NCBI GenBank assembly: GCA_021464525.1
Contig: JADRCO010000006.1
Location: 1-64,000 of the forward strand
Origin: Rhizophagus sp. LPA8_4_AMF
Lineage: Eukaryota; Glomeromycota; Glomeromycetes; Glomerales; Glomeraceae
Direction: 5' to 3'
Length of the DNA stretch: 64,000 bases
The notes beneath the pieces are model-generated. The model was not told where the DNA came from. It searched no databases and was given only the letters and a program-made list of their open reading frames with translations. Positions 12,253 through 23,432 of the stretch are shown in pieces. Position numbers and translations under genes: made by a program. Within the stretch, counting starts at the first letter, position 1. Every line of letters begins with the position of its first letter.

Positions 12253-13450
12253 ATGTCACAGAGAATTACAGTTGACCCAATGGATGCAGATACAACTACA
12301 GTAGACCCAATAAACACGGATACAGTTACAGTAGATCCAATGGATATAGAGATAACTACAGCAGATCTAGAGGCAGCTACAGTAGATTCACCTATCAAGA
12401 GTTTTGCAGATTTTGGGTATTCTAATTTAAGTGATGTTATTTCATGGTGGGAAGATGAAAAAGAGCTTCATTAAGAGGATAGTGTAGAAGATATCGTGAT
12501 GTCCTTTTTCTATGAGAAATTTAGTGAAACAAATGACTTTATGGACATTATCGACAATCCCTATTTTTCACAACAAACGAAGACTGCATTATTGGAAATT
12601 TACGAAGATTTTCTGACCATTTTTGACGATTACACACCTTGGGAATGGTTTTCATGGTATATTCATATGTCGTATATGTTCACAACAATAACACCAGCGC
12701 CTTGTCCTTTCAATTCGGTCAAAACTAAGTTGCCAGAAAATCTCCAACATTTTTATTACCAAGGAATTATCTCTAAAAAAATTAAAGTTGAAGAGGTGGA
12801 ACAACTCAGGAAATTTATTAATTTGATTATGAAGATTAAACACCCAAGGCAAAGTGATTCAAAATTTTGGTACCATGGAACGACTAGTGTTGCTGCATCT
12901 AGCGTCGCCCGAAGAATTGATCTTACTGTATGCAGTCATTTTAACCATGCTTTCGGCTTTCGTCGCAGTTTCTATATTGGCGATAATCTTAAATATCGTC
13001 TTATTCAAGCATTGAGAGCAGCGGCTATTTCAAGAAATTTTAACTGCGCACTGGTAGTTTTTTGTATAAATGAAGGGTAGTTACACTTAATTCGGGATTA
13101 TTTGAAGCTAATATCTAATGAAGTCTCGCAAAGGTCATGTTAATTCCTTTCACACAACTCGTGAAAGAAGTTCTTGTAGTGCGACTGGTAATATTTGGGA
13201 AGAAATTGTCCCAGCTTCCAAAGATTCAAATGAGAATAGCAACCTGGATGAAGATCCAATACGACCAAATGTGCAATGGGTTGAAGGGGCAAACCTGAAA
13301 AGGATTAATAATGGCAATAATGGCAATGATGTCAGTTGGATTCCGAAAAAGGATGATATTATTCGTTCCTTTCGGACAGATGGAAGCACACAATTTCTTC
13401 ATATTCAACTTGCTTATATCATTACCTTTAAAAATCCGAGAGTTAACTAA
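12253..13450 (+). pseudogene. ADP-ribosyltransferase-like gene fossil
   Basis: Open segments on the plus strand together resemble a ~370-aa host-type protein. An N-terminal Thr/Asp-rich stretch repeats a TVDP motif. A helical middle part follows, and then a region starting FWYHGTTSVAASSVARRIDL, with FGFRRSFYIGDN and ALVVFCINE further on. The YHGT motif, the F-G-x2-x-FY-x-x-x-N pattern and the following V-V-F strand are the layout of the PARP/DUF3990-like ADP-ribosyltransferase fold. Later text with W-E-x-I-V and a Q-x-I-Q-L strand fits the family's C-terminal half. The copy looks broken, with roughly two interruptions, and is probably not very old because the segments between are long. The family call rests on motifs only. 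Confidence 0.5.
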
Positions 13451-14737
13451 ATGATCCATTTTTTGGGCCATATACTCATATTATCATTTTTATTGTGAAA
13501 TGATGGTCAAATGATATTTCATTTCATACGTTTGCTAAACAAAAAAGGTAAATTATTTTATTTATTCATTAATTTATTTATTTTGTATATTAATACAAAT
13601 TCATTTCAGAAGACGTGAACGAAAGGGTACAACGATCTAAGGAGTTTGATAGTCTTTGAAAAATCTGGAGGATTTTAGAAAAGTGAAGAGGTCGATACTT
13701 ACACTTTCCATACGTACATGTGATCCTATTTATGAAGAGATTCATGGCAATCTAGTGTGGTTTCTGGATGTTGGAAAGCTAAAGCATTAAATAATGTTCT
13801 TGGCATACGTGCTAATTCATATCATGTATAGCATGAAATGGATGTGGAGTTAATTGGACCATCTGGACTTATAAACTGGACTATTGGACATATTGATTTA
13901 GTGACTGGACTTATAGTCCAAATCCAATCAAAAATAACTGGGACCAACACTGGGTTACCGATTTCGTAATGTTGTTAAAAATCATGAAATCCAATATTTT
14001 TGATTATTAGTTTTTCTTAGTATTGTATGTAATGATATTGTTAACAATGGAAATAAATATGAAGCGTGAAGCGTGGTGGAGTAAAAAAAAATTCCATCTG
14101 CAGAATTAACAAGTTGTTTTATAATAAATAAAATTCTAGAATCACATACTATTATGTATATTATAAATTTAATTATTATATACTTAAGATTACAAAGTAA
14201 ATTATCAATAACAACATGATTGAAAATGTACAACTATATCTACAATCCTGATAGAATTTTACAATAAATATTATAAATATTCCAATTTTTTTTTTTTTTT
14301 TTAATCAAGCAATTAAAAATAACCCTCACCAGCGCCAAACCCTCTTAGTCCCAATGACCTCAATACTAAACCCCTAAATGACCGATTAAAAATAGTTGAA
14401 AATGTACTAAAAATTTTCCCAAAAGCCCATCCCTATTTACAATTATTTCCGGATTTATTAAATATTTTAATAATTATTCAATTGATGCTAAAAATAACTC
14501 TCGCCAGCGCCAGTATATTTAAAGTTTTTTAGTTCTTCTTAACCCAATAATCCAATACACAAATTTCCTAATACTAACGTTATAATTACCTAATTATGGG
14601 GATATATATATGTGTGTGTAATAAATTAATTACTTATTTTTAAATTAAGATATGAAATAATTTTAAGTCTTATGATATAATAATAAATGAAATAATAAAT
14701 GTTCATGTTTAATGTTCGTATTTAAAATGTTTTTTTT
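13451..14737. other. gene-free interval
   Basis: No gene recognised. Around 13850-13955 there is a cluster of TGGACTTATA / GGACTATTGG / TATAGTCCA motifs, partly self-complementary, probably an eroded mobile-element end. A pair of similar AACCCTCACCAGCGCCA and AACTCTCGCCAGCGCCA blocks lies at about 14320 and 14495. The final part is the 3' flank of the kinase gene. Confidence 0.4.
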
Positions 14738-15855
<1,118 letters not shown>

Positions 15856-15926
15856 AGAATTATTTAATACGAATTTTTTTTCATAAAAAAAACATTATTT
15901 TTTTAACCGTTAAAAAAAGCACATAA

Positions 15927-16228
15927 TTACGTCGGTATAATAGAATTTCTTCTTGAAGAGTATGCTGTCTTATTTGTATTTTTATTTGTTTGACTATTCG
16001 TTTTTGGAGTAAAAGTATTCTTAATTCCAAAAAAAAAAAATACAATTGAAATTGGTTATAGTTTAAATAAAACTAGAAACGAAAAAGAAAAACTCCTTTT
16101 ACCTTTACCTTATCTTTTTCTTTCTCTTCTTGAGTACGTTTTGAACTGTATGAAATGTACAAATTCCACACATTCCATAAACTTACCATAGCTGCACTAA
16201 GTCCAATTAACAAAAATACTTTTGACAT
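15927..16228 (-). CDS. 70-aa single-pass membrane protein, two exons
   Basis: Predicted small protein. Exon 1 is 16228-16109 (40 codons) and exon 2 is 16019-15927 (30 codons plus stop). The donor is AAG|GTAAAG and the acceptor ATTAAG. The N-terminus (MSKVFLLIGLSAAMVSLWNV) is a hydrophobic segment long enough to span a membrane. A charged KRTQEEKEKDK stretch and a Ser/Thr/Asn-rich tail ending in RRNSIIPT follow. An alternative donor six bases on would add Val-Lys without changing frame. I do not recognise the family. The build resembles a small N-anchored mitochondrial or ER protein, which is inference. It sits between the kinase and the methyltransferase, all on the minus strand. Confidence 0.6.
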
Positions 16229-16676
16229 GGAACTTGCTAGCTAAAAAAAAAAAGGTTGTTCCAACGATACTTTTGTTGGAACTATTTCGTTTTGAAATAA
16301 AAAAAGTTTATAAATTCAACTATTTTTACGTAATTTCACGACTGAGAAATAAGTAAACCAACCAAATTCAAATTTATATCCATGAAACTTAATTTAATTG
16401 AAAAAAATAAAGTATATCATAGTTTCCAAAGATATCATAATGATACAGTTCAAATACTTTATAGGGGAAAACAAAATCGTTTTCATTTGAATACGTACAT
16501 AACACAAATATTAATAGTAAACATTGTTAATGTTACAATGCATAAGAGATACAGGTATGTTGTCAGTTGTCACACATTATTAGCAAATCAATATTATGTA
16601 CTGTACGTTAAAAATATGAATTTATTTAAAAAGTGGAATATCTAAAAATAAAATAAATAAAAATACACAAAAAATT
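16229..16676. other. intergenic, nothing recognised
   Basis: A/T-rich spacer between the 70-aa membrane protein and the methyltransferase stop. A plus-strand open frame at 16382-16645 has no domain or homology I can see and is antisense to the run of minus-strand genes. Confidence 0.4.
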
Positions 16677-17870
16677 TTAAGAAATAATTTCTTTTCTTAT
16701 AATGCATATAACTTGACTAGCATCAACTTTCCAAACTATTTTTCCATCTCTTTCAGTTCTTCCCAATCCGAATCGTCTTTCTTTTTCATCTTCAACCTTC
16801 ATTAACGCTGCATTTTTAATTTCATTTAAAATAAATTCTAACCTTCCTTTATCGAATTCTTTTTCATTTGATTCCAAAAGATTACCACATAATCCCAACA
16901 CGGCCATATCTGCTAAAGATTTTGCGTAAAATGAAAATTTATGCTTTAACGTTTCTATTTTTGGCTTAGTTTTGAATCCGTCTTCTTCATCTTTTGATTC
17001 AAGATATTCGATAATTTGCCCTTTATAAATCAAATTATCCCTAGCTTGATTTATTTTAGTAATATTTTGATATAAATTGTAATCGTGAAGAACATTTTCA
17101 TAATATTTTTTTTGCATATTTCCACCAAAATCTTGATCTTGATCTCGATAAGCGATATATATTGCGCCACCTGGTTTCAGAATAGAGTAAAGAAAAGTGA
17201 TGAATTTTATAAGATCTTTGTGTGGATCCAAATTGTCCTGTCTATAGTCGGTACTAAATGAAAGAAAAAAAAAATCAATAAAAATTTCAATTTAATTTAA
17301 TTGTTAATTTATTTTGAATTTTACTTACAAATGATAAATCACATGTATAGCGTTAATAAAATCTACTTTATCTGATGGTAAAGGAGGTTTCTCATTGTTA
17401 TCTTTAACTTCATAATAATCCTGAACGTAACCTTGATAAACGATATTTTTTTTCAAATGTGTATATTTTTCTAACGTTTTTAAATATGATTTTAATAATT
17501 CTGGATTTGGTTCAATTACATTTATAAGATTTTCTCTTTTTCCTGCATTTTTTGATAATTCTTTAGCAAAAATCCAATCAAGTGGTGATCCAGATCCACC
17601 TCCAACATCTAACAACTGAAATTCTTTAGAGGAATTCAAAATTGAATCATCTAGTGCCTTTTTTAAAGTAGGATACATTTCTGCACGGTTATCAACTCCA
17701 AAATAATCATTTGGTGTTGTAACTTCAGTTACACCGTCATTTAAAGCTAATACACGAAGACGAAAAACATGATCATATGCTTGATTATTATTGATATTTG
17801 TGAATTCTTTTAATACTTGTTCTTCTGTTTCAATTTCATTTTTTGAATTTGCCAACTCTGAAATCGACAT
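16677..17870 (-). CDS. histamine N-methyltransferase-like SAM-dependent methyltransferase
   Basis: Two exons, 17870-17329 and 17253-16677, give 372 aa. SAM-binding motif I is LLDVGGGSGSPLDW at residues 86-99. The acidic post-I turn is in NVIEPNPELLKSY, and the later strand FINAIHVIYH precedes the exon junction. The order and wording of these blocks (VIEPNPE, a ~40-residue gap, then D-F-I-x-A-I-H-V-I-Y-H, then I-L-K-P-G-G-A-I-Y-I-A) match histamine N-methyltransferase and its fungal relatives. The substrate here is unknown and need not be histamine. The chosen ATG follows a poly-T tract and gives MSISELANSK. An ATG 45 bp further upstream would only add a Phe/Lys run read from that tract. It should be a soluble cytosolic enzyme. 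Confidence 0.85.
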
Positions 17871-18673
17871 TTTTTTTTTTTTAAAAAAAAAAAAAAATTG
17901 GTACGTACTTTGCACATATATATAGGGCCCCCTGAATGTTACACACTTATGTTCAATAGTACTAAATCATAATCAATCTGTACAACGCTGATGATATAAA
18001 ATAAATAGTGTGATATTAAATAAATAGTGTGATATTATCCCTATATATATATAGTTAAAAATGTTTTTGAAATTTTGGTCTAATTTAGGTCTGTATCTAA
18101 AGCTTAGCGTAGAATAGTAGTTTGTGAAAAAAAGATCTGCCGTTTTAATATAAAATTTTTTCTCATGAAGAAGGGGGTGAGTAATACAAATCTGTCTATT
18201 TTGGCGCGTCATATATCATGGGCGTTGAGGATTCATGATTTCATGCGATCAATGGTTGAATATGACGAAATATTTTCTGGGTTTTAATGAGGTGTATCAA
18301 AAGTACGTTGGCAAACATGTTCACCGATTCACTGGAACTCATGACTAATACATTTGTTGTTTTAACTTTTTTTTCCCGTATTAAATGAAAAGAGAAATAA
18401 AAATATCTTTTGCTCTGTATACATTTTTAACTAATATCAGATATATCGCTATGACGACTTTATTAATATGTATAATGTTTACAAATATAACATTCCATGA
18501 AAATAATTGAATAAATGGACGACTTAAACGATAGTTAATTACAAAGCATAAAATATTTATATGTAAAAAATATTCTAAAAAACTTGATTGTTTAATATTG
18601 TTTAATAGCTAATTCTAATGTCTATATAGATTACTAGATTATTATCTAAAAAATTAAAATTATTAAAAAGATT
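17871..18673. other. intergenic, nothing coding
   Basis: Promoter side of the methyltransferase and 3' flank of the secreted-protein gene. A 19-bp sequence (AATAAATAGTGTGATATTA) occurs twice in tandem at about 17999-18037. I see no gene. Confidence 0.45.
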
Positions 18674-19699
18674 TTAAATTGCCAAAGAATGTAATTTATT
18701 CATATGATGACTTAAAATGCCAAAAGCGGGATTTGCACTACGTTCAGTTAGTTGAGAAACACTTCTTTCTTTCAATATTTCACCTAAACCGCGTCTATGA
18801 TAAGTGCAGTGTGGGAGATATAGCTCTTCCATATTTTGATAAGATCCCCAAATATTCTTTTCAACAGATTTCTTCAATCTATGTTCTTTGACATAATCAA
18901 CATAGATATGGGCCATCTTTCTAAAGCATGGATCGCAAAAGAACGATCTTGGTATACGAATTTTATTTCCATTTCCTTTGATAACGAATTTAAGATCGTG
19001 AGTAACAATAGCCTTTGGATCAGAGTTTGTTTTTTCTTTTATCCATTTAGTGAGTTTTTCAACGAATTTAACACTGCAGAAATCTATTATAATAGAGAGT
19101 TTATATTTTTAAGTTATACATAAATACATAAAAGAATTTTTTTATGTTGTGAGCACCTTAAAATTATAATATAACTTACCACCATCATTACTCTTTTTAC
19201 AAAGAGCTTTTCGGGCGGGAATTCCAGTATAATAGGTAAGCAAAGTACCATAAGCAGCATAAGCGGTTTTATCTTCAAAATTCTTAGGGTTATTACTCCA
19301 ATTAAACTTAACACTTAATTCACGTTTACAGACACTTTGAATGTTATTATAGATCTTCTCAACTTTTCGTTGACTACAATCGAAACCTTCATGACAATAA
19401 TTTTTTAAACCTTTCTTAAAGAATTTAAGATCATAAGGTTTTGGTGTTTCCCCGGAATCTTTGATAGCTTCAAAAATATCACGGCCAAGGTTGAAAGCAG
19501 TAGCACATTGTCCAGGATTTTTGAAATGATCCCACATTAACGATTGACATTTATTACAATTTTTAGTTTTGAAAAGTTCTTCACAAGTATCAGGAAAATC
19601 GTGTTTCCATTGTTCAAAATCATCATAATCTCCGTTGGCTTGAACTTGGATTACAAAAATTGCGAGTAATGCTAAGAGAAGAAGATATTGAGACTTCAT
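18674..19699 (-). CDS. secreted cysteine-rich protein, 309 aa
   Basis: Exon 1 is 19699-19180 and exon 2 is 19083-18674, joined through donor GTAAGT and acceptor ATAATAG with a split aspartate codon. The first 21 residues (MKSQYLLLLALLAIFVIQVQA) form a classic signal peptide, with cleavage likely before NGDYDD. The mature chain has 12 cysteines in loose pairs (NCNKC, YCHEGFDC, FFCDPC among them), suggesting disulfides and an extracellular role. No membrane segment follows the signal. It is basic overall and ends ILSHHMNKLHSLAI. I do not recognise a family. A secreted protein of this size in a plant symbiont could be a cell-wall or effector-type protein, but that is inference from secretion and cysteines only. 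Confidence 0.8.
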
Positions 19700-20809
19700 C
19701 TTCGTTGTATAATATTTATGTATACTCGTATATCCTTTTATTTTGATTTATTATTTAGAGGAAATAAATTTTGAGGATGACTTTTGGATAAAACGAAAAA
19801 TTGGTACTTTTATATGTACTTTACTTTCTGCGCCATTATCATAAAAAGAGATATTGCACTTGTACCCATGAGATTATTCTTTATTTTTCCAAAATTAGTT
19901 AATTAATAAATTTCCTATAATAGGGATTCTTCCATTAAGCGAATGAGAACAAAATAGTAAACATAATCAAATTATATCATATTAAATTAAATTAATCAAT
20001 ATAAAAATCAAACCATTTTTAATGAGCATTTCTTACCGAAAATATTTCTTTTGATCTCTTTTTTTGTTTGTGATCATCATGTCATACAGAAAATTTATAT
20101 CAAAAAATGCGGGGTTTATATTGCGTTTTTCATTATTAAATGGAAATCCAAACTAATTTAAATTAATCCTTATTTATCTAAATAAAAGCAAAATATTTTT
20201 AATTTTTTTTTTTTTTTTTGGTAGACTCAGAAGAAAAAATTATTTTTATTATCATAAATTCATGCATTTGATTCTCGTATTTCCTTATAATATTTTATGA
20301 AATTCTTAAAAAGTCCAAAATATGATTCGAGAATTTAGATAATTATCTAAATATGTGAATTAATATTTGCTCTAAATAATAATTGGTTTATTGTTGAAAA
20401 AAACAAAGTAAAAATTCTCCTGCATAAATAATTTTTCATTATTATAATCATGACTTTTGATTTAAAAATAATTATTCCGAGATACAACTTTTATGAAAAA
20501 TAAATCGTCACGAAACGACGAAACGTAAAAAATATACTTTAAAATTAAAATATGAAGTCATTTTTTTTTTACTATATATATCGTCTCATTTGATATCATC
20601 TCATCTTTTTTTTCTTATGATCAGATCATAATTGAATAAAAGAATTTGGCCAATCTCAAAGATGATTGTTAAAGTGCTTATTTTGGTTTAGGTCTGGAGA
20701 AGAAGAATCCCACTATGTGCGTTGTTATTTAGTCAAGTATTAAGGTTAGTCTGGCCTAAAATTAACAGCTTTACATACAAAAATACCCGTATTTATATTA
20801 TCTGTGTAA
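19700..20809. other. intergenic, nothing recognised
   Basis: A/T-rich spacer containing the promoter of the secreted-protein gene. No coding exons are supported. Confidence 0.4.
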
Positions 20810-20815
20810 CATTCC

Positions 20816-21017
20816 CATTGATGATGTATTGGAAACTTCCAATAGTCCTTCAATCCTAACATCCAAACTCCAATATAATTTCCATTGGAAGTTTCCAATA
20901 CCATATACATATATATGCAGAATAATATGGATACAAAATTATTGGAATATTGAAAAGGATTTGAATTGGAACCAATTTCAGTAGAAAATCATTGGAAGCT
21001 TCCAATGCACATCACTG
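20816..21017. mobile_element. TIR element with 6-bp target duplication
   Basis: The left end CATTGATGATGTATTGGAAA and the right end, reverse-complemented, CAGTGATGTGCATTGGAAGC are imperfect inverted repeats. They continue into a shared TTCCAAT block. The same CATTCC occurs immediately outside both ends (20810-20815 and 21018-21023), which looks like a 6-bp target-site duplication. Inside, more ATTGGAAGTTTCCAAT palindromes occur. It is non-coding. The 6-bp duplication argues against a TA-target family, so the superfamily is open. Confidence 0.6.
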
Positions 21018-21608
21018 CATTCCCAAAAACCTATGTAGATTGCATGATCTAGCCATCTAGGGCTACATTTTTTGATGATATCATTTGGCATATTCAATTT
21101 TAATTAACGTCTTTTATTATATCACGATTTTTAAATTTCTAAAAAAATATTAATATAAATATGGACTTTTGAACTAAATAAGTAAAATCGGGCAATCAAG
21201 ATTTTACCTTGATCCAAGACATTTAGAAATGCCGTTAATTAAATTTCTTTCGATTGATTCTATTGTACGTGTGACGATCAAAAAATTTTCTCGGCAAAGA
21301 TCAAAATGCTGATATATATTATTTTATTCAATCTTCACACTCGATGGCTAGAATTATTTGACAAAACAGAAAACATTTTGACTAATTATCTGTGTCGTTT
21401 GATTCAATTAGATAAAGATTACTTTTAGCCAGTTTTTCTTTAAAGAAAGTAAAAACATAGCCTTTTTCACCGTGCAGCACCATACTATCAAAAATTAAAA
21501 TCAGTGGCACTAAAGACCTTCCTATCTAAAAAAAGAATATGTATTTACTTTTTTTCGATACTCCAATCTATCCCGCAAATTTATTCTAAATGTCACGCTA
21601 GAATCTAC
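21018..21608. other. intergenic, nothing recognised
   Basis: Spacer between two TIR elements. No gene or repeat I can name. Confidence 0.4.
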
Positions 21609-21785
21609 TCTATAAAAAAAGAATGTCCGGAAATTGTCAACGAAAGTGTCCAGAAAACGTCCAGGCGACTGGAAAATGTCTAGGAGGGCTCAGGTCTGGT
21701 GTCCAGAAAGTGTCCGGAATATTGCAATTTTCCGGAAATTTTTCATTTTCCGGTGACAATTTCCGGACATTCTTTTTTTTATAGG
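21609..21785. mobile_element. MITE with ~30-bp inverted ends
   Basis: The left CTATAAAAAAAGAATGTCCG and the right end, reverse-complemented, CTATAAAAAAAAGAATGTCC continue into GGAAATTGTCA on both sides. This gives inverted ends of about 30 bp around a core with repeated GTCCAGAAA and GTGTCCGGAA motifs. Target duplication is not clear. No coding capacity. Confidence 0.65.
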
Positions 21786-22068
21786 GTTATAAGTTTGCTA
21801 ATTAAAAATTAAAATGTCGATAGACCATATAAAAGAAATCAAGCTTTTTTCGCACAATAAAAATGATTATCTGTTTAAAGCAAGAATATATATATATTTA
21901 TTTAAGTTTTTGCAAGAAATTACAATTTAGCAAAGTTTAAAAGATTTAGTAAGCAGCTATTGTATAAGTATGTGTGAATTTACAAATGTAAGCATGGTAA
22001 CAAATCATTTATAAAATATGTTGTAGAAATATCCAGGTAAAATAAAGAAGAATAAATATTTATTTGTT

Positions 22069-22686
22069 TTATTCTTCCTCCACTACTTCCGGCTCAGGGA
22101 CCGACTGAGAAGTACCTTTTTCACCTTTTATTGTAAATCAAATAACCGTTAATTCAACTTTTTTCAAAATAAAAAAAATTTATTCTTACACGCTCACCTT
22201 TACTTTTCATGGTTTTCTTTGGCAACAAGCTTTCATGAATGTTAGGTAGGACACCTCCTTGAACAATAGTGACGTTATCAAGTAATTTATCCAATTCTTC
22301 ATCATTACGAATGGCCAATTGAAGATGGCGAGGAACAATTCTTGCTTTCTTGTTATCACGAGCGGCATTACCGGCAAGTTCTACTATTTCAGCTACCAAA
22401 TATTCGATAACTGCAGCAAGATAGACGGGTGCACTAGCACCAATACGTGGTGCATAGTTTCCTTTTCGAAGATAACGAGCAATACGTCCGACTGGAAATT
22501 GGAGACCAGCCTAAAAGATTATTAATAAATGGATAATCGAAAGAATTAAAATAAAAAAAAAAAATTTTAAAAAATTTTACAAAGTAAAATACTTTGTCTT
22601 TCGATACCCAAACATACTTTTACAGATCTTGAATGTTTCTTCTTTTCTTCTGTTGATATACTTTTGCCAATACCTAGACCGCTCAT
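22069..22686 (-). CDS. H2A: histone H2A, divergent tails
   Basis: Three exons, 22686-22618, 22510-22198 and 22124-22069, give 145 aa. The histone fold is clear: [20 protein letters not shown], then [44 protein letters not shown] and [16 protein letters not shown]. The acidic-patch residues (E in VIEYL, E-E in AEIVELA, D-E-E in RNDEEL) are all present, so nucleosome binding should be normal. The N-terminal tail [20 protein letters not shown] is unlike the usual SGRGKGGK. The last exon gives a short acidic tail ending [14 protein letters not shown], with an SQ that is not at the usual C-terminal SQ[E/D]-hydrophobic position. This could be a minor H2A variant. The second splice junction is the least certain. 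Confidence 0.88.
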
Positions 22687-23210
22687 TTTGTATCTTTACG
22701 TGTATTATTTTTTTTTCTTTAAAAAAAAATATGGGAATAGTTTATATTTCGATTAAATTTTTTGTTTTATAATATAAAACGTCTCTAAAAAATTTACGAA
22801 ATTTATTAAACGTTTGGGGTATATATATATTTTTTAAAAAATAAGTTTAACAGAGTTTGCAAAGTACGCGTCTGATTAGTAAGCTATAATAGTATAATAA
22901 ATCATACTTCATATACTACAGTAAGTTTCTGACTTTATAATTTATATCATAGGAAAATTACTAATGGCAATATCAAACGATAACAGACAACAGTAACAAC
23001 TAGTTATGTAATTTGTCCAAAATAGTTTAATATTATTAAAATCTCAGAATCTCAGATAAATCAATTTTTTTTTTGTGTAATTCTTACCTCAATATGTCGA
23101 GATGTCATTACATTAAACATTAGAATCATTAATTATAATTAATTATAATAATTATAATAGAAAAAATAAAAAAAAAATTTATTTCGTATATTTCACGTAC
23201 AAAATTTATA

Positions 23211-23269
23211 TGAGCGACCACCTTGATTTTCCCGGAAAAAAAAATCGGAAAAAACAAGGTGGTAACTCA
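23211..23269. repeat. 59-bp snap-back hairpin
   Basis: The left arm TGAGCGACCACCTTG and the right arm, reverse-complemented, TGAGTTACCACCTTG match at 13 of 15 positions. Pairing continues weakly into an A/T core around CCCGG and TCGG. It is either a tiny foldback element or a transcribed hairpin. Confidence 0.6.
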
Positions 23270-23358
23270 TTTACAAAATATATTATAAAAAAAATTGTAC
23301 TAATTTTATTAACTATTAACTATTTAATATCTTAGTTTACAATATAGTAAGTACTATT

Positions 23359-23432
23359 GTACCCACAGGCCAGCAGACTTCAGCAACAGAGCTTTCATCT
23401 GAAATTTCTGAAGGGCCCTGGCCAGTGGGTAC
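23359..23432. repeat. 74-bp near-palindromic hairpin
   Basis: The left arm GTACCCACAGGCCAG and the right arm, reverse-complemented, GTACCCACTGGCCAG match at 14 of 15. Pairing resumes with CTTCAG / CTGAAG further in, giving an imperfect stem of about 25 bp and a loop of about 24 nt. G+C content is far above its surroundings. It could be a miniature foldback element or a hairpin RNA precursor. Confidence 0.65.
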
